Origin: Shimia gijangensis
GTDB lineage: Bacteria > Pseudomonadota > Alphaproteobacteria > Rhodobacterales > Rhodobacteraceae
Direction: 5' to 3'
Length of the DNA stretch: 64,000 nucleotides
Assembly: GCF_900142085.1 (NCBI RefSeq)
Contig: NZ_FQZQ01000008.1
Coordinates: 1 to 64,000 of the forward strand
Below are positions 54,575-63,194 of the stretch, in pieces (position 1 is the stretch's first letter; every line of letters begins with the position of its first letter). The notes below the pieces were generated by a model, which saw nothing but the letters and a program-made list of their open reading frames with translations, searched no databases and was not told the DNA's origin. The translations under genes were made by a program, and so were the position numbers.

Positions 54575-56005
54575 ATGAACATCCCTAAAGAGCCGAGTTT
54601 TCGTGAAAGTGTTGATCTGATGTTCAACCGTGCGGTCGCTTTGATGGACTTGCCGCCAGGGCTCGAAGAAAAAATTCGCGTTTGTAATGCGACCTATACC
54701 GTACGCTTTGGCGTGCGATTGCGTGGGCAAATGCAAACGTTCACGGGCTATCGTTCTGTCCACTCGGAACACAAAGAGCCGGTCAAGGGTGGCATTCGCT
54801 TTGCGATGGGGGTCAATCAGGATGAGGTTGAGGCGCTGGCTGCCCTGATGACCTATAAATGTGCCTTGGTTGAAGCGCCCTTTGGTGGCTCAAAAGGTGG
54901 GTTGCGCATTGACCCGCGCCAATATGATGAACATGAGCTTGAGAGGATCACGCGGCGGTTTACCTATGAGTTGGCCAAACGCGACCTGATTCACCCTTCG
55001 CAAAACGTTCCGGCGCCAGACATGGGGACCGGCGAGCGCGAGATGGCCTGGATTGCGGACCAATACGCCCGAATGAACACCACAGATATCAACGCCACCG
55101 CCTGCGTCACTGGAAAGCCGCTGAATGCGGGTGGCATCTCGGGGCGGGTCGAAGCGACCGGGCGTGGGGTGCAATATGCGCTGCGCGAATTCTTCCGAGA
55201 CGAGCGCGATATGGCAAAGGCTGGTCTGACTGGATCGCTGGATGGCAAACGTGTGATTGTACAGGGCTTGGGCAATGTAGGCTATCACGCTGCCAAATTC
55301 CTAAGCCAGGAAGATGGAGCGATCATCACAGGCATCATCGAATGGGATGGGGCGCTTTTCAACGAAAAAGGCCTCGACGTGGATGCTGTGCGCGCGTGGA
55401 TCGTCAAGAACGGTGGTGTCACCGGCTTTCCTGACGCGGTTCACACCTCTGATGGTGGTGCTGTTCTTGAAGAAGAGTGCGACATTCTTATTCCTGCAGC
55501 ACTTGAAGCTGTGATCAACCTGACCAATGCGGACAAGATCAAAGCGCCTTTGATCATTGAAGCTGCCAATGGACCAATTACGGCAGGGGCAGATGACATA
55601 CTGCGCGAAAAAGGCACAGTCATTATTCCGGACATGTACGCCAACGCTGGTGGTGTGACGGTGTCGTATTTTGAATGGGTCAAAAACCTGAGCCATATTC
55701 GCTTTGGTCGGATGCAACGCCGCCAGGAAGAAGCACGTCACCAATTGGTTGTGGATGAACTCGAACGTCTTGATCGATACCTCGGTGATGCATGGACCAT
55801 GTCACCGGATTTCAAAAAGAAATACCTGCGCGGTGCGGACGAGTTGGAACTGGTTCGCTCGGGTCTCGATGACACAATGCGTATTGCTTATCAGTCGATG
55901 CGAGATGTCTGGCATGAACGCGCCGACGTGGAAGACTTGCGCACTGCGGCCTATCTTGTGGCGATTGAAAAGGTTGCTGCCAGCTATCGCGCTAAAGGCC
56001 TGTAA
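54575..56005 (+). CDS. gdhA: Glu/Leu/Phe/Val dehydrogenase (glutamate dehydrogenase family)
   Basis: This 476-residue enzyme interconverts glutamate and 2-oxoglutarate plus ammonia. The substrate lysine region MTYKCALVEAPFGGSKGG has K95 and K107, the catalytic Asp lies in PAPDMGTGEREM, and the Rossmann motif GLGNVG is at 231-236. The longer C-terminus after the NAD domain is seen in alphaproteobacterial members. Specificity for Glu over branched-chain amino acids cannot be proved here. A GTG-started DUF6151 gene follows after 3 bases. Confidence 0.9.
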   Translation: MNIPKEPSFRESVDLMFNRAVALMDLPPGLEEKIRVCNATYTVRFGVRLRGQMQTFTGYRSVHSEHKEPVKGGIRFAMGVNQDEVEALAALMTYKCALVEAPFGGSKGGLRIDPRQYDEHELERITRRFTYELAKRDLIHPSQNVPAPDMGTGEREMAWIADQYARMNTTDINATACVTGKPLNAGGISGRVEATGRGVQYALREFFRDERDMAKAGLTGSLDGKRVIVQGLGNVGYHAAKFLSQEDGAIITGIIEWDGALFNEKGLDVDAVRAWIVKNGGVTGFPDAVHTSDGGAVLEEECDILIPAALEAVINLTNADKIKAPLIIEAANGPITAGADDILREKGTVIIPDMYANAGGVTVSYFEWVKNLSHIRFGRMQRRQEEARHQLVVDELERLDRYLGDAWTMSPDFKKKYLRGADELELVRSGLDDTMRIAYQSMRDVWHERADVEDLRTAAYLVAIEKVAASYRAKGL

Positions 56006-56008
56006 CGG

Positions 56009-56599
56009 GTGACAGACGTCATTCTTTCTTGCAAATGCGGCACCCTTACGGGGGTGCTGCACGACGTTTCGGCGCAGGCAGGAACTCAGGTTGGGTGCTA
56101 CTGTAAGGACTGCCAGGCAAACGCCCGGTTTCTCGACGCACGTCACGTTTTGGATGCGCGCGGCGGCACATTTCTTTTTCAGACATTGCCTTCAAAGTTG
56201 GAACTGCGCACCGGTCAAGAGCATTTGGCGTGCTTGCGTTTGTCTCCAAAAGGGTTGCTGCGCTGGTACGCAGATTGCTGTGATACCCCTATGTTTAATA
56301 CGCTGACAAAACCGTCTTTGCCGTTTGTCGGAGTGCTTTGTTCTGCAATGGTGGACCCGAAGTCCGACGCTGCAATCGGCCCAGTGGTGGCTATGAACGC
56401 AGTGGAATGCGCGGCGCCCGGACCAGAAGCTCTTACATCTTTTGGAATTTCGAAAGCGATTTGGCGGTTCTTAACGCGTGCTGTTTTTGCAAAGTTGCGG
56501 CGCGATCGGGCGACGCCGTTCTTCCAGCCTGATGGTTCGCCGGCTGTCACGCCCAAAATCCTGACGCTTGAAGAGCGTCGCATAGCGACGCCAGATTAA
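56009..56599 (+). CDS. DUF6151/GFA-like zinc protein
   Basis: This 196-residue protein has SCKCGTLTG near 6-14 and GCYCKDCQANARFL near 28-41, a cysteine layout like GFA/CENP-V zinc folds. Another cysteine pair, ADCCDTPMFN, lies near 90. The function is unknown. It starts with GTG, 3 bases after the gdhA stop, and is probably translated from the same mRNA. The only other GFA-like gene in the window is at 25119-25481. Confidence 0.75.
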   Translation: MTDVILSCKCGTLTGVLHDVSAQAGTQVGCYCKDCQANARFLDARHVLDARGGTFLFQTLPSKLELRTGQEHLACLRLSPKGLLRWYADCCDTPMFNTLTKPSLPFVGVLCSAMVDPKSDAAIGPVVAMNAVECAAPGPEALTSFGISKAIWRFLTRAVFAKLRRDRATPFFQPDGSPAVTPKILTLEERRIATPD

Positions 56600-56700
56600 A
56601 AAAACATTTCTTGTGACTTTGTGCGACGGAAACATAAGTTGTCATCGTACAAGTGAAAATGGGCTTCATAGAGCCTGTCTCAAAAAAATTCGAGGGCGAG

Positions 56701-57609
56701 ATGTCTGCAAACCACAAACGGCTGCTGTTGCAGGCTGCCATACCACTATTGTTGACCGCTGGAACCACAGTTCAAGCTCAACAACAACGTACCGGATGGG
56801 CAACCGTTGTTGATGGCTTGGCACTCTATCAATTAGACGCAGATCTGAGCGGTGGGGGGGAGTTTTCGGTGAATCGCAGCTTTTTGCGCGCAGGGAAGCT
56901 GTATCGCAGCGAAGACGGCGTCTCTTACGGATTATTCCTTAGTTACGGCGAATTGTCTTATGATTTTGACACAAGCACCGCCGCGCCTTGGGGTGACATA
57001 CGTGATGTGCGCATCTCGGTGCCGATCCGTTTCCCGGTCAGTGATACGGCGACGGTATTTCTTTCACCGCAAGTCCGGTGGGACTATGAAAAGGGTGTAA
57101 GTGCGTCGGACGGTCGAACTTATGGCGTGTTTGCAGGCGTCACCTGGCAATTGGGAAACGACCTTCAGATCGGACCGGCCTTTGGAGCTTTCACCGAATT
57201 GGGTTCGGATGACATAGAACTGTTCCCGGCGCTTTTGGTGAACTGGGAGATCTCTGAAAAATGGAGCCTGAGCACAGGCGGCGGTCTGGGCGCCTCTCAG
57301 GGCCCCGGTGTTTCCCTGACTTACGATCACAGCCGCGCCACAAGCTTTTCGCTGTCTACACGTGCTGAGAAAACCCGGTTTCGTCTCGACAATTCGGGAC
57401 TTGCCCCGGGTGGCATCGGCGAAGACACCAGCCTTCCGGTGGTGTTCTCGTTTAATTATCACCCCAACCCGCGAATGTCTTTTGGTGCCTATATCGGCGC
57501 CGAGTTTGATGGGGAGCTAACTTTGGAAGATACCAGTGGTGCGACCGTCAGCACTCAGTCCTATGGGACGGCTCCGATTGCGGGCTTGATATTCCGAGTT
57601 CGTTTCTGA
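56701..57609 (+). CDS. Probable outer-membrane beta-barrel protein
   Basis: This 302-residue protein has a signal peptide (MSANHKRLLLQAAIPLLLTAGTTVQAQ) with cleavage near residue 27. It continues with alternating aromatic strands, such as VSYGLFLSYGELSYDF and TYGVFAGVTWQLG. It ends FRVRF, with the terminal phenylalanine recognised by the outer-membrane assembly machine. The Met at 56701 is chosen because it starts the signal peptide; the frame extends 16 codons upstream. The function is unknown and there is no transporter nearby. Confidence 0.78.
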   Translation: MSANHKRLLLQAAIPLLLTAGTTVQAQQQRTGWATVVDGLALYQLDADLSGGGEFSVNRSFLRAGKLYRSEDGVSYGLFLSYGELSYDFDTSTAAPWGDIRDVRISVPIRFPVSDTATVFLSPQVRWDYEKGVSASDGRTYGVFAGVTWQLGNDLQIGPAFGAFTELGSDDIELFPALLVNWEISEKWSLSTGGGLGASQGPGVSLTYDHSRATSFSLSTRAEKTRFRLDNSGLAPGGIGEDTSLPVVFSFNYHPNPRMSFGAYIGAEFDGELTLEDTSGATVSTQSYGTAPIAGLIFRVRF

Positions 57610-57663
57610 CTAAGACTGCTCCAGGATTGCGTAGAGCACGAATAACAAATCAATAGCATCCTT

Positions 57664-57706
57664 CGACAGGCAACCAAAGTTAGAGCAAATTCGGCATCGC
57701 CTGTCG
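57664..57706. other. Inverted repeat upstream of soxB
   Basis: CGACAGGC (57664-57671) and GCCTGTCG (57699-57706) form a perfect 8-bp inverted repeat with a 27-base spacer in the 181-base gap before the sarcosine oxidase operon. It may be an operator of that operon or the 3' structure of the preceding gene. No glycine riboswitch signature is present. Confidence 0.4.
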
Positions 57707-57790
57707 CAAAACACCAAGTAGATCCTGTTCGCGCATTGCACTTTGCCATCAAGCCGGGTTTCAATGGCGGTGATCTGACGGGAGTGAATC

Positions 57791-59047
57791 ATGCGCTTTT
57801 CTGGGTGGAAAGTTATCAAAGAGGGATTGTCTGGCAACAAAGGGTGGGGGGCACATTGGCGTGATGCCCAGCCTAAACCGGAATATGACGCGATTATTAT
57901 CGGTGGTGGTGGTCATGGTTTGTCGACGGCTTATTATCTGGCCAAGAACCACGGCTTGACCAATATTGCGGTTGTTGAAAAAGGCTATCTTGGTGGCGGA
58001 AATGTTGGACGCAATACCACCATTGTTCGGGCCAATTATTTTCTTCAAGGCAACTCAGAATTCTATTCGCACTCGCTGAAACTGTGGGAAGGGCTGGAAG
58101 AAGACCTGAACTACAACGTCATGCATTCCCAGCGCGGCCTAATCAATCTTTTCCATTCGGACGGTCAGCGTGACGCCTTTGCACGCCGAGGCAATATGAT
58201 GGTTAATCAAGGCGATGACGCGATCCTGCTGGACCGCGAAGGGGTGCGCAAACATCTGCCGTATCTGGACTTTGAACAAACCCGGTTTCCGATCTTTGGC
58301 GGGCTTTATCATCCTCGCGGCGGTACAGCACGTCATGATGCCGTGGCATGGGGTTATGCACGCGGCGCGTCGGATCGCGGTGTGGACCTGATCCAGAACT
58401 GCGAAGTCACCGACATTGATATCGAAGGCGGTGTTGTCAAAGGTGTGCAGACCACGCGTGGCCCCATCAAGGCCAAGAAAGTTGGCATCGTTGTGGCGGG
58501 CCGTTCGGGGCAGGTGGCCGCCATGGCCGGACGCCGTCTGCCGATCGAAAGTCACGTGCTGCAGGCCTTTGTGACCGAAGGCCTAAAACCTGTGATCGAT
58601 CATGTTGTCAGCTTTGGTATGGGTCACTTTTATATCAGTCAATCTGACAAGGGTGGTCTGGTTTTCGGTGGTGACCTTGATTTTTATGCCTCATATGCGC
58701 AACGCGGCAATCTGCCGATGAAAGAGCATGTGATGGATGCGGGCATGACCCTGATGCCGATGATCGGCAAAGCTAAGGTGCTGCGCTCCTGGGGTGGGAT
58801 CATGGATATGACGCCTGATGGATCTCCCTTTATTGACAAGATGGACGGAGTCGATGGGCTATTTATTGATTGCGGCTGGAATTACGGCGGCTTCAAAGCG
58901 GTTCCCGCGTCAGGTTGGTGCATGGCGCATCTGATGGCCACAGACACACATCACGAGGCTGCGGCCAAATTCCGACTCGACCGGACGCGAACCGGCGTGA
59001 ACATTCTTGACGAAGAGGGCACGGGCTCTCAACACAACCTGCACTGA
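57791..59047 (+). CDS. soxB: Sarcosine oxidase beta subunit
   Basis: This 418-residue flavoprotein is the catalytic subunit of heterotetrameric sarcosine oxidase, which demethylates sarcosine to glycine with O2 and hands the one-carbon unit to tetrahydrofolate. The FAD motif IIGGGGHGLSTAYYLAKNHG lies near 35-54. H182 in GTARHDAVAWG is the position expected for the covalently bound FMN. GGGAG precedes the ATG. soxD, soxA and soxG follow in one operon. Confidence 0.96.
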   Translation: MRFSGWKVIKEGLSGNKGWGAHWRDAQPKPEYDAIIIGGGGHGLSTAYYLAKNHGLTNIAVVEKGYLGGGNVGRNTTIVRANYFLQGNSEFYSHSLKLWEGLEEDLNYNVMHSQRGLINLFHSDGQRDAFARRGNMMVNQGDDAILLDREGVRKHLPYLDFEQTRFPIFGGLYHPRGGTARHDAVAWGYARGASDRGVDLIQNCEVTDIDIEGGVVKGVQTTRGPIKAKKVGIVVAGRSGQVAAMAGRRLPIESHVLQAFVTEGLKPVIDHVVSFGMGHFYISQSDKGGLVFGGDLDFYASYAQRGNLPMKEHVMDAGMTLMPMIGKAKVLRSWGGIMDMTPDGSPFIDKMDGVDGLFIDCGWNYGGFKAVPASGWCMAHLMATDTHHEAAAKFRLDRTRTGVNILDEEGTGSQHNLH

Positions 59048-59059
59048 GGAGGAACCACA

Positions 59060-59332
59060 ATGCGTATTAAATGTCCTCATTGCGGCGAACGGGATCGACG
59101 CGAGTTTTATTATGTTGGCGATGCCGTGGCGCTGGATCGCCCAGACCCCGACGCAGGCGACGTGGTCTGGGACGACTATGTGCATAACCGCGACAACCCC
59201 GCCGGAGTGACCCGCGATCTTTGGTATCACGAGAGTGGATGTTCTACATGGATTGTCGTGACCCGAAATACGGTCACCCATGAAATCTTAAAAACCGAGC
59301 TGGCCTCGAAAGTGAAGGAGGCGATGGCATGA
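59060..59332 (+). CDS. soxD: Sarcosine oxidase delta subunit
   Basis: This 90-residue zinc-binding subunit has C5 and C8 in IKCPHCGE and H57 and C61 in YHESGC, the expected zinc ligands. It stabilises the complex. AGGAGG precedes the ATG 12 bases after soxB. Its stop overlaps the soxA start by 4 bases (ATGA). Confidence 0.96.
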   Translation: MRIKCPHCGERDRREFYYVGDAVALDRPDPDAGDVVWDDYVHNRDNPAGVTRDLWYHESGCSTWIVVTRNTVTHEILKTELASKVKEAMA

Positions 59333-62262
59333 GGATCAATGGTAAGGGTCTGGTCGACCGATCTACTCCGCTGACATTCACCTTTGATGGCCATTCTGTG
59401 GATGCTTATGCAGGGGACACCGTAGCATCGGCGCTTTTGGCTGCCGAAGTTAAACTGGTTGCGCGTTCGTTCAAATATCACCGCCCGCGTGGCGTGATGG
59501 GAGCGGGCAGCGAAGAAGCTGGTGCGCTGATCACAGTGGGCAATGGGGCCGGACAAGACCCCAACGTGCGTGCGACAATGCAAGAGGTTTACAGCGGTCT
59601 GGAAACCCGCTCGCAAAACCGCTGGCCATCTTTGAATTTCGATGTACTGAGCCTCAACGATCTGGCTTCGCCTTTCCTGAGTGCGGGGTTTTATTACAAG
59701 ACCTTCATGTGGCCCAAAGCGTTTTGGGAAAAGCTGTACGAGCCGGTGATCCGGCGCGCGGCTGGTATTGGTGGGTTGAGTGGAGAGCACAACCCGGACA
59801 GCTATGAAAAGGCCTATGCGTTCTGCGATTTTCTGGTGATTGGAGCAGGGTCTGCCGGTTTGATGGCGGCCTTGACTGCCGGCCGCGCTGGAGCTGACGT
59901 GATCCTGTGTGATGAAGACAGCATCATGGGTGGACGCCTGAATGGTGAAACCTATGATGTTGGCGGCGCGACGGGCCAGGATTGGGCCGCTTCCACGGTG
60001 GCGGAACTGGCGTCGATGGACAACGTACGCCTGATGACACGCACCACCGTGACCGGGGCGTATGACCAGGGCACATTTGGCGCCTTGGAGCGCGTATCGC
60101 ACCATTTAGAGGATCGCGGTGGTCGTCCGGTGGAATGCTTCTGGCGTATCGCCGCCAAGCGGTCCGTTTTGGCGGCAGGTTCGATCGAACGTCCGGTGGC
60201 ATTTCGCAACAATGATCGTCCCGGCATTATGACCGCAAGTGCGGTGCGGACTTACCTCAATCGCTATGGTGTGGCGCCGGGCAAGGCGGTGACAGTTTTC
60301 GCCAACAATGATGACGCCCATCGTACAGCGCGTGATCTTGTGGAGGCTGGCGTGCATGTGGCCGGTGTGATCGACACCCGTCGTGATGCACCTGACGGCG
60401 ATGGCTATGAGGTTTATAAAGGGGCTGAGATTTGCAACAGCGAGGGTCGCAAGGCGCTTGAGGCTGTGACGTTCCGCTATCCCGATGGCCGCGAAGACAA
60501 ACTGCAAACCGACTGTCTGGCGATGTCAGGAGGGTGGAATCCATCTGTGCATATGACTTGCCACATGAATGGGCGACCTGTCTGGAATGAAGGTATTCAA
60601 TCCTTTGTTCCGGTCGATGGCACTGTCCCGGGCATGTTGACGGCCGGGGCCTGTAACGGCGTGTTTTCAACCCATGGCGCGTTGACCCAAGGCATCGCCG
60701 CTGCCCAAGAGGCGCTGAGCGACCTGGGGGTCAAAACGGCAAAAGCAGATGTCCCTAAAGCCGAAGATGCGCCTTATCGCTTGAAGCCACTTTGGGCTGT
60801 TGAGGGCAAAGGCCGCGCGTGGCTTGATTTTCAGAACGACGTCACGGTCAAGGACGTGAAACTGGCCGCTGCGGAAAACTTTCGCTCGGTCGAGCATATG
60901 AAACGCTATACCACGCAAGGCATGGCGCCAGATCAGGGTAAGAACTCGAATGTGGCGGCGCTGGCGGTGCTGGCAGACGCCACGGGTCGCGGTATTCCTG
61001 AAACCGGGACAACCACTTTTCGCCCGCCTTATGTGCCAGTTTCCATTGCAGCGATGGGTGCGGGATCGCAGGGCATCGGGTTTGCGCCACAACGGTTCAC
61101 CACCAGTCATAAGGCGAGTGTTGAAGCTGGCGCGCCCATGGTCGAAGTGGGCATGTGGTATCGCCCCAGTTTCTTCCCCGCACCGGGTGAAAAGACATGG
61201 CGACAATCCTGTGACCGTGAAGTTAACAATGTGCGCAATGCGGTAGGCGTGTGTGACGTGTCAACCCTTGGCAAGATCGACTTGCAGGGCCCGGATGTGG
61301 GAGAATTTCTGGATTTCGTCTACACCAACATGTTCTCAACGCTCAAAGTGGGGCGTACCCGTTATGGGCTGATGTTGCGCGAAGATGGTACGGTGATGGA
61401 TGACGGAACCACGGCACGGATGGGGGAAAATCACTATGTGATGACCACCACCACTGCAGCGGCAGGCCCCGTGATGCGCCACCTTGAGTATGTGCACCAG
61501 TGCTTGCGGCCTGATCTGGATGTCTCGATGATTTCGGTCACAGAGCAATGGGCCCAGTTTGCTGTTGCCGGGCCAAAATCGCGTGAATTGCTGAACGGAT
61601 TATTGGCAGAAGAGATCAACAGTGACAGCTGGCCATTCATGGCCTGCGGTGAGGCCTTGATCCAAGGTGTGAAGGGCCGCTTGTTCCGCATCTCTTTCTC
61701 GGGAGAACATGCTTATGAGGTTGCGGTGCCGTCACGCTATGGTGACAGCCTGTTCCGATTGCTGGTCTCGCGCGCCGAGTCTATGGGCGGTGGTGCCTAC
61801 GGCATGGAGGCGCTGAATGTGCTGCGTATCGAGAAAGGCCACATCACCCATTCAGAAATCCATGGCCGCACCAATGCGTTCGACATTGGCTTCGCTCGTA
61901 TGGTCAGCGCCAAGAAAGACTGTATCGGTAAAACAATGAGTGAGCGTCCCGGCTTAGTGGGCGACACACGCGAGCAACTTGTCGGTCTCAAACCCATTGG
62001 GGTGGTGAAACAACTGACCGCCGGGGCGCATCTGTTTGAGAAGGGCGCTGATCCGGTTCGTGTGAACGAGCAGGGCTATACCACGTCAGTCGGGTTTTCG
62101 CCCACGCTAGAAACCTATCTTGGGCTTGGGTTTTTGAGAAACGGGCGTGCTCGCCATGGTGAAGAGATCCAGATGGTGGATCACTTGCGTGGCATCACAA
62201 CCCAATGTGTGGTCTGTGATCCGGTATTTATTGATCCTGAAGGAGGACGTGTTCGTGGTTGA
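59329..62262 (+). CDS. soxA: Sarcosine oxidase alpha subunit
   Basis: This 977-residue subunit has an N-terminal ferredoxin-like stretch (GKGLVDRSTPLTFTFDG), an NAD-binding Rossmann domain with GAGSAG at 172-177, and a C-terminal GcvT/folate-binding domain from about residue 600. That domain binds tetrahydrofolate and accepts the methylene group as 5,10-methylene-THF. The length and order match the family. The last 8 bases overlap the soxG start. Confidence 0.96.
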   Translation: MRINGKGLVDRSTPLTFTFDGHSVDAYAGDTVASALLAAEVKLVARSFKYHRPRGVMGAGSEEAGALITVGNGAGQDPNVRATMQEVYSGLETRSQNRWPSLNFDVLSLNDLASPFLSAGFYYKTFMWPKAFWEKLYEPVIRRAAGIGGLSGEHNPDSYEKAYAFCDFLVIGAGSAGLMAALTAGRAGADVILCDEDSIMGGRLNGETYDVGGATGQDWAASTVAELASMDNVRLMTRTTVTGAYDQGTFGALERVSHHLEDRGGRPVECFWRIAAKRSVLAAGSIERPVAFRNNDRPGIMTASAVRTYLNRYGVAPGKAVTVFANNDDAHRTARDLVEAGVHVAGVIDTRRDAPDGDGYEVYKGAEICNSEGRKALEAVTFRYPDGREDKLQTDCLAMSGGWNPSVHMTCHMNGRPVWNEGIQSFVPVDGTVPGMLTAGACNGVFSTHGALTQGIAAAQEALSDLGVKTAKADVPKAEDAPYRLKPLWAVEGKGRAWLDFQNDVTVKDVKLAAAENFRSVEHMKRYTTQGMAPDQGKNSNVAALAVLADATGRGIPETGTTTFRPPYVPVSIAAMGAGSQGIGFAPQRFTTSHKASVEAGAPMVEVGMWYRPSFFPAPGEKTWRQSCDREVNNVRNAVGVCDVSTLGKIDLQGPDVGEFLDFVYTNMFSTLKVGRTRYGLMLREDGTVMDDGTTARMGENHYVMTTTTAAAGPVMRHLEYVHQCLRPDLDVSMISVTEQWAQFAVAGPKSRELLNGLLAEEINSDSWPFMACGEALIQGVKGRLFRISFSGEHAYEVAVPSRYGDSLFRLLVSRAESMGGGAYGMEALNVLRIEKGHITHSEIHGRTNAFDIGFARMVSAKKDCIGKTMSERPGLVGDTREQLVGLKPIGVVKQLTAGAHLFEKGADPVRVNEQGYTTSVGFSPTLETYLGLGFLRNGRARHGEEIQMVDHLRGITTQCVVCDPVFIDPEGGRVRG

Positions 62263-62806
62263 TTTGATGGCAAAATCGCCCTGTGACGGGCTGCTTCCGG
62301 TTGAGCATGGTGGCGTTTCGCTGAGTGAGATTGACATGACCGTGCTGACCTCAGTCTCCCCATACAAAGGTCAGGACAAGGCTTTGTCGGCTGCGCTGAA
62401 AGAAGCACATGGAATGGCGTTTCCCGGGATCAACCGGGCCACGGGCAAAGAAGGGGCGCGTGCGATCTGGTTTGGACAAGGTCAGGCAATGCTCATCGGG
62501 CCGGATCCGGCCTCTTCGCTTTGCGTGCATGCTGCGGTGACGGATCAATCTGATGCCTGGGTTTTGGTGCGGCTTGAAGGAGGCAGAGCCGAAGATGTGC
62601 TGGCCCGTTTGGTGCCGGTTGATCTGCGGCAGGCAGCTTTTAAACGTGGACACACGGCGCGCACCCAATTGCAGCACATGATGATCTCAGTCACCCGCAC
62701 GGGGGACAGCAGTTTTTTGATAATGGCCTTCCGATCCATGGCCAAAACCCTTGTGCATGATCTGGAAACTGCCATGCGGGGGGTTGCGGCAAGGCACGCG
62801 GGCTGA
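62255..62806 (+). CDS. soxG: Sarcosine oxidase gamma subunit
   Basis: This 183-residue subunit resembles a small GcvT-like domain and completes the BDAG complex. AGGAGG at 62241-62246 lies 8 bases from a GTG at 62255, so that start is preferred over the ATG at 62267 and the GTG at 62249. The C-terminal part contains FLIMAFRSMAKTLVHDLE, typical of SoxG. Confidence 0.92.
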   Translation: MVDLMAKSPCDGLLPVEHGGVSLSEIDMTVLTSVSPYKGQDKALSAALKEAHGMAFPGINRATGKEGARAIWFGQGQAMLIGPDPASSLCVHAAVTDQSDAWVLVRLEGGRAEDVLARLVPVDLRQAAFKRGHTARTQLQHMMISVTRTGDSSFLIMAFRSMAKTLVHDLETAMRGVAARHAG

Positions 62807-62849
62807 CATCTATAGAGGGTCTGCCTGTTGCTGCCAAAAGGTGTATCCA

Positions 62850-63158
62850 ATGCGTAATCTTACCATCGCTTCTTGCCTGAGCCTTGTTGTTTTATCGTCG
62901 CCCGTTTTTGCGGACAAAGCTGAAGAGTGCCAGTTGCAGGCTGATATTGTGACCCGCGCAACAGAATTGCGCATCGAACGCAACAGCCAGAAAAAGACAC
63001 TTGAGATCATGACCTCTGGCGAAGATGAAGCCGTTGCGGAAGCATATATCGGGGCTGTTCCGGCGATTGTGGACTGGATTTACACGCTGAAGCGCAAAGA
63101 ACTGAAGCAAGAGGTCGGCCCGGGTGAGTCCTACTATAGCTCCTGCGTTGCACAATAA
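62850..63158 (+). CDS. Small exported protein of unknown function
   Basis: This 102-residue protein has a signal peptide MRNLTIASCLSLVVLSSPVFA (cleavage near 21). The mature part is about 80 residues with only two cysteines, one near its start (EECQLQ) and one near its end (YYSSCVAQ), a layout that could form one disulfide. I do not recognise the family. It lies between soxG and dnaG on the same strand, 43 bases after soxG, and may share the sox transcript. Confidence 0.7.
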   Translation: MRNLTIASCLSLVVLSSPVFADKAEECQLQADIVTRATELRIERNSQKKTLEIMTSGEDEAVAEAYIGAVPAIVDWIYTLKRKELKQEVGPGESYYSSCVAQ

Positions 63159-63194
63159 CTGGAAAGAGGCGCCTCTTGCGCCCATATTTGATCG

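Noticed and set aside
57610-57790. Possible glycine riboswitch before the sarcosine oxidase operon
   Set aside because: The conserved glycine-aptamer core sequences are absent. Only an 8-bp inverted repeat with a long spacer is seen.
59227-60105. Long antisense frame of 292 residues opposite soxA
   Set aside because: It is a shadow of soxA/soxD codon bias, with no domain and no upstream ribosome-binding site. The same applies to the long antisense frames at 2923-3888 and 4231-5055.
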